The notes: generated by a model from the sequence alone, not told the origin. DNA of 64,000 nucleotides from Neolewinella persica DSM 23188 (GCF_000373105.1 NZ_KB890458.1:62001-126000); one strand, 5' to 3'. Shown: positions 20,254 through 28,977, counted from the stretch's first letter. Translations and numbers: made by a program.

Positions 20254-20374
20254 AACCATTAAGGCACTAAAGCATTGAGGGCTAGGCTAAGGAGTGTAGA
20301 TAAGTACTTATAGAATAAGCAACATATTTAGAAATTCCTTAATGGCCACTTAATGTCTTAGTGCCTTAATGGTT
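20254..20374. repeat. long inverted repeat of CATTAAGG words
   Basis: The arm AACCATTAAGGCACTAAAGC (20254 on) pairs with CTTAGTGCCTTAATGGTT (ending 20374). The arm sequence GGAGTAACCATTAAGG recurs in the tandem repeat at 48084-48248. It lies between the convergent GH3 and repressor genes, 15 bp from the repressor stop. Confidence 0.65.
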
Positions 20375-20389
20375 AAAAACGGAGAAGTC

Positions 20390-21121
20390 CTAGATTTCGC
20401 TGATGCGACGAACTACCTCATAGAGTTTGGTCGACATTTCAACTTCCTCTACCCAAGGGTCATGCTCGAGGTAGTTAGCGGAAATGAGTTTGAGACCAGT
20501 GATGCGACCTTTATTATCGGGTACTTTCTGGACGTACTTGATCCAGATGCTTCCTTTGCTACGTACGGCGTAGATGCGGTTTTCCCGAATCTGGCTGATA
20601 CCGTCGATTTCTTTACAGATCACCACGTCGCCGTTGTTGATAACGGGTTCCATGGAATTACCAGTAATTGGAAAAGCAACGTAGCCTGAGCCCATGATGC
20701 CGGGAAGACGGAAGAAGTCTGTATCCTCAGTAGTAAAGCTGTCGGTGTCAATGCTGGCACCAGCGAAAGCTTCTTTGGAGGTAAACATGATATTCAGCGG
20801 AACATCGGTTCCGGTAACCGTAGGCGGTTCAGGAAGCTCCATGCCGAAGGGGGTACCTTCTCCCTCCAGTAAATAACCGAGGTTGACATTGTACTCATGG
20901 CATACCCGGCGGGCCTGCTCATAGTTGATGCAACGCTTGTCGTCATCATTAAGGAAGGCACGGACGATGTGCCCATAGGAACGATTGTTGAGGATGCGTT
21001 TGGCAAAATCACCAAGACCACGGCCATTACGGTCGTTTTTGATGATCTCACCACGTTCTTCCAAAATATGGAAGACCTCTTTAAAGCGATCGTTCAATTC
21101 GCGGCGATCTTTTGTAATCAT
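20390..21121 (-). CDS. LexA/CI-like self-cleaving repressor (S24 family), copy A
   Basis: 243 residues. The N-terminal helical DNA-binding region (about 1-90, with LNDRFKEVFHIL and INYEQARRVCHEYNVNLGYL) is followed by a linker and an S24 peptidase domain. The catalytic Ser156 lies in GNSMEPVI and the Lys195 in WIKYVQ. A conserved Ala120-Gly121 (AFAGAS) lies 35 residues before the Ser, the same spacing as the LexA scissile Ala-Gly. This is what RecA-stimulated self-cleaving repressors need. It therefore probably controls a DNA-damage or stress response. No phage genes are nearby, so it looks like a chromosomal regulator. It is a close paralogue of the next gene, 147 bp upstream. Confidence 0.85.
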   Translation of the reverse strand: MITKDRRELNDRFKEVFHILEERGEIIKNDRNGRGLGDFAKRILNNRSYGHIVRAFLNDDDKRCINYEQARRVCHEYNVNLGYLLEGEGTPFGMELPEPPTVTGTDVPLNIMFTSKEAFAGASIDTDSFTTEDTDFFRLPGIMGSGYVAFPITGNSMEPVINNGDVVICKEIDGISQIRENRIYAVRSKGSIWIKYVQKVPDNKGRITGLKLISANYLEHDPWVEEVEMSTKLYEVVRRISEI

Positions 21122-21268
21122 AATAAACTATTCTATTGGTATCTACAGCAAATTAAAACATTTTAAACCTCCCGCGCAACTTTTCCTCTTAAAATCTTTA
21201 AATTTTATGTTTTTTTCTTAAAATTAGTTAGGGATTTCTGGTAAAAAACAAAGTGTTGGAGGTTGGCT

Positions 21269-21994
21269 TTAGAACTTTACTACCTTGCGGATAACCTTGA
21301 ACAGCTTCATTGCTGGATCTACTTCTTCCTCCCAGGGTTGGTGTTCAAGTTTGTTCTCTGAAATGAGCCGAAGGTGGGTAATGCGTTGATCTTTATCGGT
21401 AATCAGCTGGACGTACTTGATCCAGATTTTCCCATTGGTGGTGATGACATAGATTTCGTTGTGCTTTAACTCAAGAATATCTTCAAGCTTCCGACACACG
21501 ACCAGCTCACCACTACTAATTACCGGCTCCATAGAGTTGCCACTAACGTCAAAGGCAACGTGACCTTCTCCCTTGATGCCGGGTAAACTGATATAACGTT
21601 GATCTTCGAAACCCTCATTGCCAATACTTGCGCCCGCAAAGGCTAGCTCGGTGGTGTATAAGATGTTAGGCGCGTCCCCAGAATCCAGCGCTGAAGGAGC
21701 CGGTGGAATATCTGTCCCAAATGGTGCTCCCTTTCCTTCCATCAGGTAACTTAGATTGACGCCAAATTCCTCACAAACTTTGCGGGCTTGCTCATAGTTG
21801 ATCAAACGGTTGTCATGATCATTGAGAAACGCTTTAATAATATGGCCGTAAGTGCGGTTACCGAGGACGCGTTTGGCAAAATCTCCCATTCCACGACCCT
21901 TTCGATCATGCAGAATAACAGCATTCCGCTTCTTGAGTATTTCAAAAACTTTTTTGAAACGCTCATTTAGTTCCTGTCGCTCTTTTGAATACAT
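21269..21994 (-). CDS. LexA/CI-like self-cleaving repressor (S24 family), copy B
   Basis: 241-residue paralogue of the neighbouring repressor, alignable almost end to end without gaps in the first 100 residues (ELNERFKKVFEIL, GRGMGDFAKRVLGNR, INYEQARKVCEEFGVNLSYL). All catalytic features are kept: Ala120-Gly121 in AFAGAS, Ser154 in GNSMEPVI and Lys193 in WIKYVQ. The strongest conservation is in the DNA-binding half, so both may bind the same operator, perhaps as heterodimers or in a relay. The intergenic leader is very AT-rich. GTGGTT / AACCAC arms lie just upstream of its start and could be an operator. Confidence 0.85.
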   Translation of the reverse strand: MYSKERQELNERFKKVFEILKKRNAVILHDRKGRGMGDFAKRVLGNRTYGHIIKAFLNDHDNRLINYEQARKVCEEFGVNLSYLMEGKGAPFGTDIPPAPSALDSGDAPNILYTTELAFAGASIGNEGFEDQRYISLPGIKGEGHVAFDVSGNSMEPVISSGELVVCRKLEDILELKHNEIYVITTNGKIWIKYVQLITDKDQRITHLRLISENKLEHQPWEEEVDPAMKLFKVIRKVVKF

Positions 21995-22125
21995 GTGGTT
22001 GGATTTGTTGGTGAAACCACAATGTACAACAAAAAATAGCTAGTATAGAAATTTCAAACAAAAAAAACCGGGAATGTTTGCTGATTCAATAAAATAAATT
22101 GCGGAAATACTACATTCTGTACTTG

Positions 22126-22860
22126 TTATCCCAGGAGTAGCTCTGCTGAAAAACGGGCGACGTACCCCAAGCTCTCCATTGTGCTATGCTCCCGCTTATA
22201 AAGCAGGTTGTGTTTTATCCCTGCGATGACCCGGGGGGATTTGGCGGCAATAGCCACGGCAATCTCCATGACACCTGCCATGAGCGCTTCCCGGTCGGCG
22301 AAGGTGCGATTAACCATACCCTGAGCTGAAGCTTCGGGGCCATACATTTTACGGCCGGTAAAGGCCAGTTCCGCAACCATACCAGGATGCAGGACGTGGG
22401 GCAGGCGTTGGAGTGTGCCGATATCGGCGACGATGCCAAAGTCTACTTCCTTTACCGTAAAGTAGGCGTCTTCGGTACAATAGCGGATATCGCACGCTGT
22501 GACGATGTCAACGCCACCACCAATGCAGCCACCATGAATGGCCGCCAGTACCGGCTTGCTGCACTGCTCGATGGCAGAGATGCAGTCCTGAATGTCTTCG
22601 ATGAAGTCAATAAGCTGTTTTCGGGTTTCTTCCGGGGTGTCGGCCATACGGTGCTGCAGGCTGCCCAGTACCGCAAGGTCCATGCCGGCGCAGAAGTGTT
22701 TTCCTTCTCCGGCCAGTACAATTACGTGGACGTCGGGATTTACATCTGCTTCATGGAAAGCTTTCCGCATCGCAGCCCAGGCCGCTTCGTCAAGGGCGTT
22801 CGCCCGTTCGGGAGCGCCAAAAGTCAGGGTGGCAATGTGATTGGAGACGGTTGTTTGCAT
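22126..22860 (-). CDS. crotonase-family enzyme, dienoyl-CoA isomerase-like
   Basis: 244-residue enoyl-CoA hydratase/isomerase fold. Oxyanion-hole segments are HFCAGMDLAVL and GGCIGGGVDIVTACDIRYC. The acidic segment VKEVDFGIVADIGTLQRLP is the signature of delta3,5-delta2,4-dienoyl-CoA isomerase (ECH1), including the Glu and second Asp used for proton shuttling. Such an enzyme handles unsaturated fatty acids during beta-oxidation. Its upstream neighbour on the same strand is a PECR/DECR-like reductase, which fits the same pathway. An alternative is a plain enoyl-CoA hydratase, but the Glu pair typical of hydratases is not evident. Confidence 0.85.
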   Translation of the reverse strand: MQTTVSNHIATLTFGAPERANALDEAAWAAMRKAFHEADVNPDVHVIVLAGEGKHFCAGMDLAVLGSLQHRMADTPEETRKQLIDFIEDIQDCISAIEQCSKPVLAAIHGGCIGGGVDIVTACDIRYCTEDAYFTVKEVDFGIVADIGTLQRLPHVLHPGMVAELAFTGRKMYGPEASAQGMVNRTFADREALMAGVMEIAVAIAAKSPRVIAGIKHNLLYKREHSTMESLGYVARFSAELLLG

Positions 22861-22977
22861 GGTCAGGTGGTCAGTTTATCGAACTCCGTAAGCTCCTGGT
22901 GGGCGCCGCCAGAAATTTCTGATTTTATGCTGGTCGGGCGGGGGCAAGCCCAGCCCGTGCTAGCGTCAATTTTATTG

Positions 22978-23002
22978 ACCGCGTTCGCTCAGCGAACGCG
23001 GT
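22978..23002. repeat. perfect 12-bp palindrome
   Basis: ACCGCGTTCGCT / AGCGAACGCGGT around one C, in the gap between the crotonase and reductase genes. It is flanked by imperfect inverted copies of a GGGCAAGCCC-type sequence (22938-22960 and 23026-23046), so the whole block can form nested hairpins, as in REP-like elements. Confidence 0.7.
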
Positions 23003-23097
23003 ATGATTCTGTTCTGGCCAGTAGGGGCGGGGCTTGCCCACGCCCCACTGGTGCGATTTGTAGCTGGACCTTCTGGCGTCAACTACAAACCCTTAAG

Positions 23098-23892
23098 TTA
23101 CCTAAAAGCATCAACCATCCGCATTCGGTTTGAATGCAGGTGGTCTAACCCATCGACGTAGAGCGTCGTTCCGCTGGTGTAGGCTGAAAGGGGAGAGGCG
23201 AGGAAAAGCACAGCGTTAGAAACGTCTTCGATGGTTCCGTGGCGTTTCATCAGGTTATCTTCCTTCATTTGATCGAGCAGTTCCTTGACGGGTTCGGCGT
23301 AAGTGTCGAGGCCCGAGGAGATGATGGTGCCGGGAGCCACGCAGTTGATCCTGATGTTATAAGTTGCCCATTCCTGAGCGAGGGACTTAGTCAGGTTTTC
23401 TACCGCGGCGCGGGCCGCACCGGTGTGCGCCATGCCGGGAAATCCGCGAAAATGGTTGACAATGATGTTGACGATGTTCCCTTCCTGCTGTGGAATGAAG
23501 AAACGGTTGGCCATGATCCTGGTCACAAAAAAGGTACCGTTGACGTTAGTATTGATCACTGCTTTCCATCCGTTGTCCGAAATATAACGGGCGAGGCTGG
23601 GGAATTGGCCGCCGGCGTTATTGACCAGAATGTCCAGCCTTCCGAATTCTGCTTCAATAAGGTCTGCAAGTGCTTCCACCTGATCACTTTCCCGAATATC
23701 ACAAGGGCGGTGCACGCAGGTGCCCAGTTCGGATAATTGAGCAGCGGCCTTGGCCAGCGGCTCTTCTTTTCGGGCACAGATGATGACTTTGGCGCCGAGT
23801 TTCAGTAAGTGCTCGGCAATACCGTAGCCGATACCGGAGCGGCCGCCGGTGACAAGGGCTACTTTATCCTGGAAGAGGGTGGGGGAATACAT
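23098..23892 (-). CDS. SDR reductase, PECR/2,4-dienoyl-CoA reductase-like
   Basis: 264-residue SDR: cofactor loop [29 protein letters not shown]. The usual YxxxK is replaced by [20 protein letters not shown], which is the pattern of peroxisomal trans-2-enoyl-CoA reductase (PECR, HSGAARAG). INCVAPGTI and [11 protein letters not shown]-like residues close the fold. These enzymes reduce 2-enoyl- or 2,4-dienoyl-CoA with NADPH. Together with the downstream crotonase it forms an unsaturated-fatty-acid module, probably co-transcribed across a 237-bp gap. A GGGGTTGCA tandem array starts 11 bp upstream of its start codon. Confidence 0.85.
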   Translation of the reverse strand: MYSPTLFQDKVALVTGGRSGIGYGIAEHLLKLGAKVIICARKEEPLAKAAAQLSELGTCVHRPCDIRESDQVEALADLIEAEFGRLDILVNNAGGQFPSLARYISDNGWKAVINTNVNGTFFVTRIMANRFFIPQQEGNIVNIIVNHFRGFPGMAHTGAARAAVENLTKSLAQEWATYNIRINCVAPGTIISSGLDTYAEPVKELLDQMKEDNLMKRHGTIEDVSNAVLFLASPLSAYTSGTTLYVDGLDHLHSNRMRMVDAFR

Positions 23893-23902
23893 AGAGGTGG
23901 CA

Positions 23903-24000
23903 GTTGTTGCAGGGGTTGCAGTTGTTGCAGGGGTTGCAGGGGTTGCAGGGGTTGCAGGGGTTGCAGGGGTTGCAGGGGTTGCAGGGGTTGCAGGGGTGCA
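23903..24000. repeat. tandem array of 9-bp GGGGTTGCA
   Basis: About ten head-to-tail copies of GGGGTTGCA, the first few interrupted by GTTGTTGCA. It lies 11 bp upstream of the reductase start codon. The next bases (24050-24130) contain the complementary words CTGCAACGGGAG and ATGCAACCC, so the array has an opposing arm. Confidence 0.9.
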
Positions 24001-24132
24001 ATTTAGGCTTTATGAGCGGAACTATGGTATTCAGCAAGAATGGTTTATGCAAATCCTGCAACGGGAGTGAAGCGACCATGCAACCCTTGACCCTTGAAAC
24101 AGGAGTACAGCGACGCACATCCGCAGGCCAGG

Positions 24133-25212
24133 TTAAGCAAACCGTCGGAACGCCGCCACCAACCGGTCTGGTAAGGTTTGTTTCCCACTAGCCGTAAGGT
24201 AATCCTGATAGGTACACGGTACTAACCGGTGGCGCTCTTCACCTTTGCGGCCCTGGGCTGGTACCTGTACCCACCAGCGGTTGCTCCGGGGGGAGCGCCA
24301 AAAGGTAAGCCGGTTGAACCCTTCCAGGTCGACGACGTATTCCAGCATGCCTTTACTGCTGACGGGAAAGTCCCCTTGCCTGCGGCTAAAGCCATGAAGG
24401 AAGTACCAGGCAAGCTGAGCGTAAGCTGCGGAGGTCAATTCGACGTCCGTTGGTGTGCCGGCGGACAAGTCGAGGCCGTAGAGCCCGAAAGAGGACAACT
24501 TATCGCTATTGCCGGCATAATAGGCAAGCTGGGTTGCCTCCTGTAGAGAAAAGCCGCTGGGGTGAAAACCACTCCTGGCGGGTGCTTCATTATGGCCGAT
24601 GGCACGGATGTTGAGACCAATCAGGTCGGCGTCTCGTAGCAGCGGTTCCATCGCCGATAAGTCGCCTCTGGCTGGCCCCAGGCTAACGGCTTCGTAGGCC
24701 TGGCCTTCACACAGCTCCAGTATGGCGGGATCGATCAGGTGCTGCTGGGCTCCAAGGTGAGTGAGGTGAAAACGGCGGCGACCTTTTTCATGAACGGCAT
24801 TATCCAGCACGCCATCCGCAGCTCCCTGGGGTGAAAGGCTGATCGTTCGGTCTACTTGTAACAGGCTCACCTGCCGGTTCAATTCCGCGAAAGCAAGATA
24901 CTGGGCTTCGAAGGCCCGATCGCTTCCCCCAATCAGAATTGGGGTGATGTTGGCAGAGTGAAGCTCCCGAAGCAGCGGAATGATGAAATCCGGCGTTGTC
25001 TTGCGCAGGTTGCCCAGGTCACGTACCGCCAACTTTCCGAAGTCCCAGCTGGTGGCGTAGAGATGGGTACGTGTCTTTTCGGCAATCTCTGCGTCTATAC
25101 CAATGATCGCAACGGCGACCTTTCTGGAACGTTGGCGCAGATGTTTGCCGAGAGTATGTGCCGCCAGATCGGCGGACGGTTTAGCGGGGGCAATTAACCA
25201 GGGATTGTACAT
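24133..25212 (-). CDS. arginase/formimidoylglutamase-fold protein lacking metal ligands
   Basis: 359 residues with the ureohydrolase sequence order. Every metal-binding motif is replaced: GGxHxxxxG is [10 protein letters not shown], DAHxD is VDRTISL, and SFDxDxxDP is [13 protein letters not shown]. It therefore probably does not hydrolyse guanidino compounds. Homologues annotated formimidoylglutamase are common in Bacteroidota, so the degenerate fold may be a conserved scaffold or a ligand-binding protein. The C-terminal part ([36 protein letters not shown]) is an extension beyond the ureohydrolase core. The start is the ATG two codons inside a TTG. It is divergent from the OmpA gene. Confidence 0.75.
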   Translation of the reverse strand: MYNPWLIAPAKPSADLAAHTLGKHLRQRSRKVAVAIIGIDAEIAEKTRTHLYATSWDFGKLAVRDLGNLRKTTPDFIIPLLRELHSANITPILIGGSDRAFEAQYLAFAELNRQVSLLQVDRTISLSPQGAADGVLDNAVHEKGRRRFHLTHLGAQQHLIDPAILELCEGQAYEAVSLGPARGDLSAMEPLLRDADLIGLNIRAIGHNEAPARSGFHPSGFSLQEATQLAYYAGNSDKLSSFGLYGLDLSAGTPTDVELTSAAYAQLAWYFLHGFSRRQGDFPVSSKGMLEYVVDLEGFNRLTFWRSPRSNRWWVQVPAQGRKGEERHRLVPCTYQDYLTASGKQTLPDRLVAAFRRFA

Positions 25213-25355
25213 AGGCAATATCGAATGCGCCGAAGGTACTTAAAGCCTTGTGAAACCAACAAAGTAGACTGGAAAAACGAATGTAATTTTTTACTAATAC
25301 GAAAAAAAATTATATCCGTTTCCCTAAAAAGTACTACCGTTTCGAAAACAACTAC

Positions 25356-25363
25356 TACCTTTG
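25356..25363 (+). promoter_or_regulatory. candidate -7 element of the OmpA-family gene
   Basis: TACCTTTG fits the Bacteroidota -7 consensus TAnnTTTG exactly, about 155 bp upstream of the start codon. I see no clear -33 TTG. The leader that follows has a GGTGCCGTTCC / GGAATTGTACC hairpin. Confidence 0.35.
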
Positions 25364-25517
25364 AACTGTGAAAAATGCACGTTTTGCCCTAGAATGGTGC
25401 CGTTCCTTCTCGGAATTGTACCGTTCCCGGTAAAAACAGATCCTTTTTAATCTTTGCATTTTACCGGACAGCCGACTATTAATCCCATTTAAGAAACTAA
25501 TCCTTACTACCGATCCT

Positions 25518-27056
25518 ATGAAAGTATTGCAACTTTCCCTCTTTAGCCTGCTGCTTTCCTTAAGCGCAGGAGTATTGGCCCAGGGAACTCCCGTTCCTGC
25601 CACCAATGATGCCGAAACCGTAGAAACCACTGACATGACCATTGATGATCTCAATGGTGATGAAAAGATGGACAAGAAGTCCAAAATGTCTGGTGAGAAA
25701 TCAGGCACGATGCTTGAGATCGGTATTCGCCCATCTTACATGTTTGTTGCTGGAGACGTACCATCCGAAGCCGGCTATGGTATAGGTCTGCATTTCCGTA
25801 AGTCTCTTGACCACTTGTTCTCAATTCGCGTCGATGGCATTTATGGTGTCAACAAAGGAATCAACGAGTCCATGACCCGCCAATTCGAGAACACCTGGAT
25901 CAGCGGTTCAGGTTTGGCCGTAATGACCCTGAACAATTTCCGCTTCAACGGAGACACCCGCTCCACCAATTTCTACGTTATGGCCGGTGCCGGCGGTAAC
26001 CTGGTGGAAGTTGAGCGTCAGGGTAACGCTATTCCGTGGCAGGACGGTCGAAACACCATCTTTGAGCAGGACTTGACCGTTCACGCCGTTGCGGGTGGTG
26101 GTGTTACTTTCCGCCTCAGCCCCAAAGTTAATATCGGTGCTGAATTCCAATCTTTCATCCCCTTTGGTAAGCGCGCTGACCGCCTTGACGGTTATACCGT
26201 TGGAGGTAACTTCCGGGACATCCAGAACGTAGGCTCCCTCAGCCTCAACTTTAACCTGGGCAATGCCTCTAAGAAAAGCGAACCTCTCTACTGGACCAAC
26301 GCTTTCTCTCCCGTCCGTGACGAATTAAACCGCGTAAGTGGCAAGATCGACGCGGCAACAACGGACTCTGATGGTGATGGTGTGGTGGATGCCATCGACC
26401 AGGAAGCCAACACCCCCGCTGGTGTACCCGTCGATACCAAAGGACGCGTACTCGACAGCGACAAAGACGGCGTGGCCGATTACAAAGACCTCGAACCGTT
26501 CTTCCCTCCCCGCGCCGGTGAACAAGTGGACGCAAATGGCGTGGTTATGAACCGCAATGACAAGCCGATTACGGAGGACCGCGTACAGGAGATGATCGAT
26601 GCTTCGATTGCCAGCCTGAAGAATTCTACTAATCAGCCCGGAACTACTACCGTACGTACTGATCGCGGAGAGGTTTACCTCCCGATGATTTACTTCCCAC
26701 TCGGCCAGTCTACCGTTAAGTACAGCGACTACGGCATCCTGTCCAGCGTCGCCCGCGTACTGCAGGGTAACACCGGCATGCGGATGGTTATTCGTGGTTA
26801 CACGGATCGTACTGGTAATGCTGCTAACAACGAGGTGCTTTCTTACCGTCGTGCTAAAGCCGTTGTCGATCACCTCGTGAATCAGCACGGCATCAACCGC
26901 AGCAGCCTTGTCCTGCAATTCCGTGGTGAGGAAAACGCTATTGTACCTCTTGATAAGTCCTACATCAACCGCCGTGTTGAGTTCCTGACCGCCGAAGCCG
27001 GTGCGTCTGAAGATGAAGCTCCAGCCGGTGGAAACTCCGGTCGTGGAGGTTTCTAA
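25518..27056 (+). CDS. OmpA-family outer membrane protein
   Basis: 512 residues: signal peptide (LSLFSLLLSLSAGVLAQ), an acidic linker, and an eight-stranded porin-like barrel (about 65-255). Calcium-binding TSP3-like repeats follow (TDSDGDGVVDAID and DSDKDGVADYKD), then a C-terminal OmpA peptidoglycan-binding domain (IYFPLGQSTVKYSDY, MVIRGYTDRTGNAANNEVLSYRRA, NRRVEF). It anchors the outer membrane to the wall and may be a porin. The Gly/Glu-rich tail after the OmpA domain is unusual but short. A long leader and a strong terminator suggest a highly expressed single gene. Confidence 0.93.
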   Translation: MKVLQLSLFSLLLSLSAGVLAQGTPVPATNDAETVETTDMTIDDLNGDEKMDKKSKMSGEKSGTMLEIGIRPSYMFVAGDVPSEAGYGIGLHFRKSLDHLFSIRVDGIYGVNKGINESMTRQFENTWISGSGLAVMTLNNFRFNGDTRSTNFYVMAGAGGNLVEVERQGNAIPWQDGRNTIFEQDLTVHAVAGGGVTFRLSPKVNIGAEFQSFIPFGKRADRLDGYTVGGNFRDIQNVGSLSLNFNLGNASKKSEPLYWTNAFSPVRDELNRVSGKIDAATTDSDGDGVVDAIDQEANTPAGVPVDTKGRVLDSDKDGVADYKDLEPFFPPRAGEQVDANGVVMNRNDKPITEDRVQEMIDASIASLKNSTNQPGTTTVRTDRGEVYLPMIYFPLGQSTVKYSDYGILSSVARVLQGNTGMRMVIRGYTDRTGNAANNEVLSYRRAKAVVDHLVNQHGINRSSLVLQFRGEENAIVPLDKSYINRRVEFLTAEAGASEDEAPAGGNSGRGGF

Positions 27057-27115
27057 AGATCTTTACAGCTTTTAATCCCATGAACCCCGTCTGCTTCGGT
27101 ATGACGGGTAGATTT

Positions 27116-27147
27116 AGCCCCTCGTCGCTTTTCGATGAGGGGCTTTT
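27116..27147 (+). terminator. rho-independent terminator after the OmpA gene
   Basis: 12-bp perfect stem AGCCCCTCGTCG / CGATGAGGGGCT with a short T-rich loop and TTT tail, 60 bp after the stop codon. Confidence 0.85.
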
Positions 27148-27461
27148 ATGTTCGCTTCGCTCGCTTTGCAGTGCGCCTGCGGCGCGATGCAGGTTGCAGC
27201 TACCGCACCAGGCAGCTAGCTAGGCTCGGCAGGCAATGCATCCTGCAACCAGAGCATAGCGACCCTGTACCCCCTTCAACTGGATTCCCAGTGATGCCTT
27301 ATACGAAATATTGCCAGGCTAATCAGAGCGCCCCGATAACTATCGGGGCAGGTGCAAAAGCTACACGTGTAGCCTCGTCTTCAACCGAGTTGCTCTCCAT
27401 AATACCTACCCCTCATTGAACACACCGGTCTTTTTTGAAAAATCAATTTGGAACAACAAAA
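27148..27461. other. gene-free region with repeat words
   Basis: No gene supported. It carries the same words as the arrays at 29.6 and 47.3 kb (TTCGCTTCGCTCGC, TTTGCAGTGCGCCTGCGGCG, GATGCAGGTTGCAG, TCCTGCAACC) in inverted arrangement, plus a long-form relative of the dispersed 17-mer. Confidence 0.5.
27328..27357 (-). repeat. long-form relative of the dispersed 17-mer
   Basis: Minus-strand reading: TTGCACCTGC, the perfect palindrome arms CCCCGATA / TATCGGGG, then CGC. It shares TTGCACCTGC and the GCGC end with the short family; only the centre differs. Confidence 0.55.
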
Positions 27462-27497
27462 AAACGCCCGACCCTCAATTAAGGAGGTCGGGCGTTT
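27462..27497. terminator. 12-bp stem-loop with U-tract on the minus strand
   Basis: AAACGCCCGACC / GGTCGGGCGTTT. On the minus strand it is followed by TTTTTTTGTTGTT, a good intrinsic terminator, but no minus-strand gene leads into it. On the plus strand the tail is poor. It lies 113 bp upstream of the next start codon, so an attenuator role is possible. Confidence 0.6.
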
Positions 27498-27609
27498 CAA
27501 GTATTCGCTCTAAAAATCAACTCGGTATTCACCCATAAGATACCCTGGGTTTTGGATGCGTTGCCCGAGGGAAGAAAAAAAGATTATTTTTTCCCACTAC
27601 CTTCGTTTT

Positions 27610-28119
27610 ATGCGTTTAATCCTTTTGATTTTAATCTTTGCCAGCGGCGCAGCCGCTGCTTTCGGGCAGGAGACTTTGCCCTCAACGACTCCCGCTACGG
27701 ACCTGCGTTCGCGCCTGCAGCCCCCCGTAAAACCCCTGGAGACGGACCTCAATGGCCTCTGGGTCGGTGAACTTCTGCAAAATGAGGGAGGCATTGCCGA
27801 TAAGTTTGAATTCAGCATGCAGCTGCATCAAAACGGTATTTTCATGAAGGGGACCGCTTATGTCCGGTTTGGGGACATCTGGGCTGAAATGAGGCTAAGT
27901 GGATATCAACTGCAAAATGGCTCCTGGAAACTGACGGAAACCGAAATTCTTCGCGCTAAAAAACCAGCCGATTTATCCTGGTGTATTAAAAAGTACGAAC
28001 TAAGGGTAACCTACACCAACGACGGAATAAGCCTGCACGGACCCTGGTGGGGGAACTCCGACTTCGGGCCATGTATCCCCGGCTCGGTGAGGCTGAAAAT
28101 GAAGAAGAAGAGTGCGTAG
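27610..28119 (+). CDS. secreted protein of unknown function
   Basis: 169 residues with a signal peptide (LILLILIFASGAAAAFGQ). The mature part is probably all-beta: GLWVGELLQNEGGIADKFEF, FSMQLHQNGIFMKGTAYV, WAEMRLSGYQLQNGSW, ending with a DFGPCIPGSVRLKMKKK tail. The alternation of LNGLWxGxL, a polar turn and FxMxLxQNG suggests a small lipocalin-like or avidin-like barrel. Two Cys (SWCIKK and GPCIPG) could form a disulfide. I do not recognise a named family. The start is the ATG in front of the signal; upstream in-frame sequence is not signal-like. Confidence 0.7.
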   Translation: MRLILLILIFASGAAAAFGQETLPSTTPATDLRSRLQPPVKPLETDLNGLWVGELLQNEGGIADKFEFSMQLHQNGIFMKGTAYVRFGDIWAEMRLSGYQLQNGSWKLTETEILRAKKPADLSWCIKKYELRVTYTNDGISLHGPWWGNSDFGPCIPGSVRLKMKKKSA

Positions 28120-28182
28120 GTTAGTTCGTAGTTCATTAGTCAGACATACTAGGAACTAATGAACTATGAACTACCGACTAAT
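28120..28182. repeat. inverted repeat of GTTCATTAG words between convergent genes
   Basis: TTAGTTCGTAGTTCATTAG pairs with CTAATGAACTATGAACTAC, with one extra word in the right arm. It overlaps the stop codon of yaaA and starts at the stop codon of the preceding plus-strand gene, so it can serve as a shared 3' end. Confidence 0.65.
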
Positions 28183-28939
28183 CTCTCGCCCAAACCCAGT
28201 CGTTCTCCGTGCTGAGTGATTCGTTGAAAACGTAGTCATTGACCACCAGATCTTTCAGCGGCTCTGCAGTAGTAATACCTTCCAGCGTGATTAATTTTGC
28301 CATTCGCCCCCGGGCACGTTTAGCGTTGAAGGCCACGACGCGGTATTTCCCGTTGTGCGCTTCTTTGAAGTGCGCGGTCAGGAGGCGAGCCTCCAGTTTT
28401 TTGGTGTTTACGCTTTTGAAGTATTCCTGGCTAGCCAGATTCAGGACCAACTGTTCTCCTTGTTCCTTTAGGTCAGCATTCAGCAAGTTCGTAATGCGAT
28501 CTCCCCAAAAATCATAAAGATTTGCCCCGCGCCGGTTCTTCAGCCGGGTACCCATTTCGAGGCGGTAGGCCTGCATCAGATCATTAGGGCGCAGAACGCC
28601 ATAGAGGCCGGAGAGTATTCGGATTTGCTTATTGGCAAAAGCCATCTCTTTATCCGAGAAGGTATCCGCTTCAAGGTCCTGGTACACGTCTCCCCGGAAG
28701 GCGAGCACGGAGGGCTTAGCGTTGTCGTTGGTAAAGGGCAGGTGGAAATCCTGATAACGCTGGTAGTTGAGGTCTGCTAAGTTTTCACTGATATGCATCA
28801 TGTCCTGAAGCTTGGTCCGCGACTTTTTCTTTAGTGCGTCGGCCAACTTCTTGGTATCCTCCAGTAAACGGGGTTGCGTAGCTTCTGTTGCTACGGGGGT
28901 CATGTCGAGGGTCTTGGCGGGGGAAAGAAGAATTAGCAT
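28178..28939 (-). CDS. yaaA: peroxide stress protein YaaA
   Basis: 253-residue YaaA/UPF0246 protein: start MLILLSPAKTLDM, then FRGDVYQDL, ILSGLYGVLRPNDLMQAYRLEM, NLASQEYFKSV, VVAFNAKRARGRMAKLI. In E. coli YaaA lowers free iron and protects DNA during peroxide stress; the fold has a DNA-binding helix-hairpin-helix. I chose the ATG giving this exact family start. It lies downstream of hscB (Fe-S assembly) on the same strand, a fitting iron context, although a word-repeat element separates the two. Confidence 0.93.
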   Translation of the reverse strand: MLILLSPAKTLDMTPVATEATQPRLLEDTKKLADALKKKSRTKLQDMMHISENLADLNYQRYQDFHLPFTNDNAKPSVLAFRGDVYQDLEADTFSDKEMAFANKQIRILSGLYGVLRPNDLMQAYRLEMGTRLKNRRGANLYDFWGDRITNLLNADLKEQGEQLVLNLASQEYFKSVNTKKLEARLLTAHFKEAHNGKYRVVAFNAKRARGRMAKLITLEGITTAEPLKDLVVNDYVFNESLSTENDWVWARD

Positions 28940-28977
28940 TTTGGTATTTTGGTCTTTTGGTCTTTTGGGCGGTGTGA

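Noticed and set aside
20390-21994. Prophage immunity region
   Set aside because: The paired repressors look CI-like, but no integrase, replication, structural or lysis genes are nearby.
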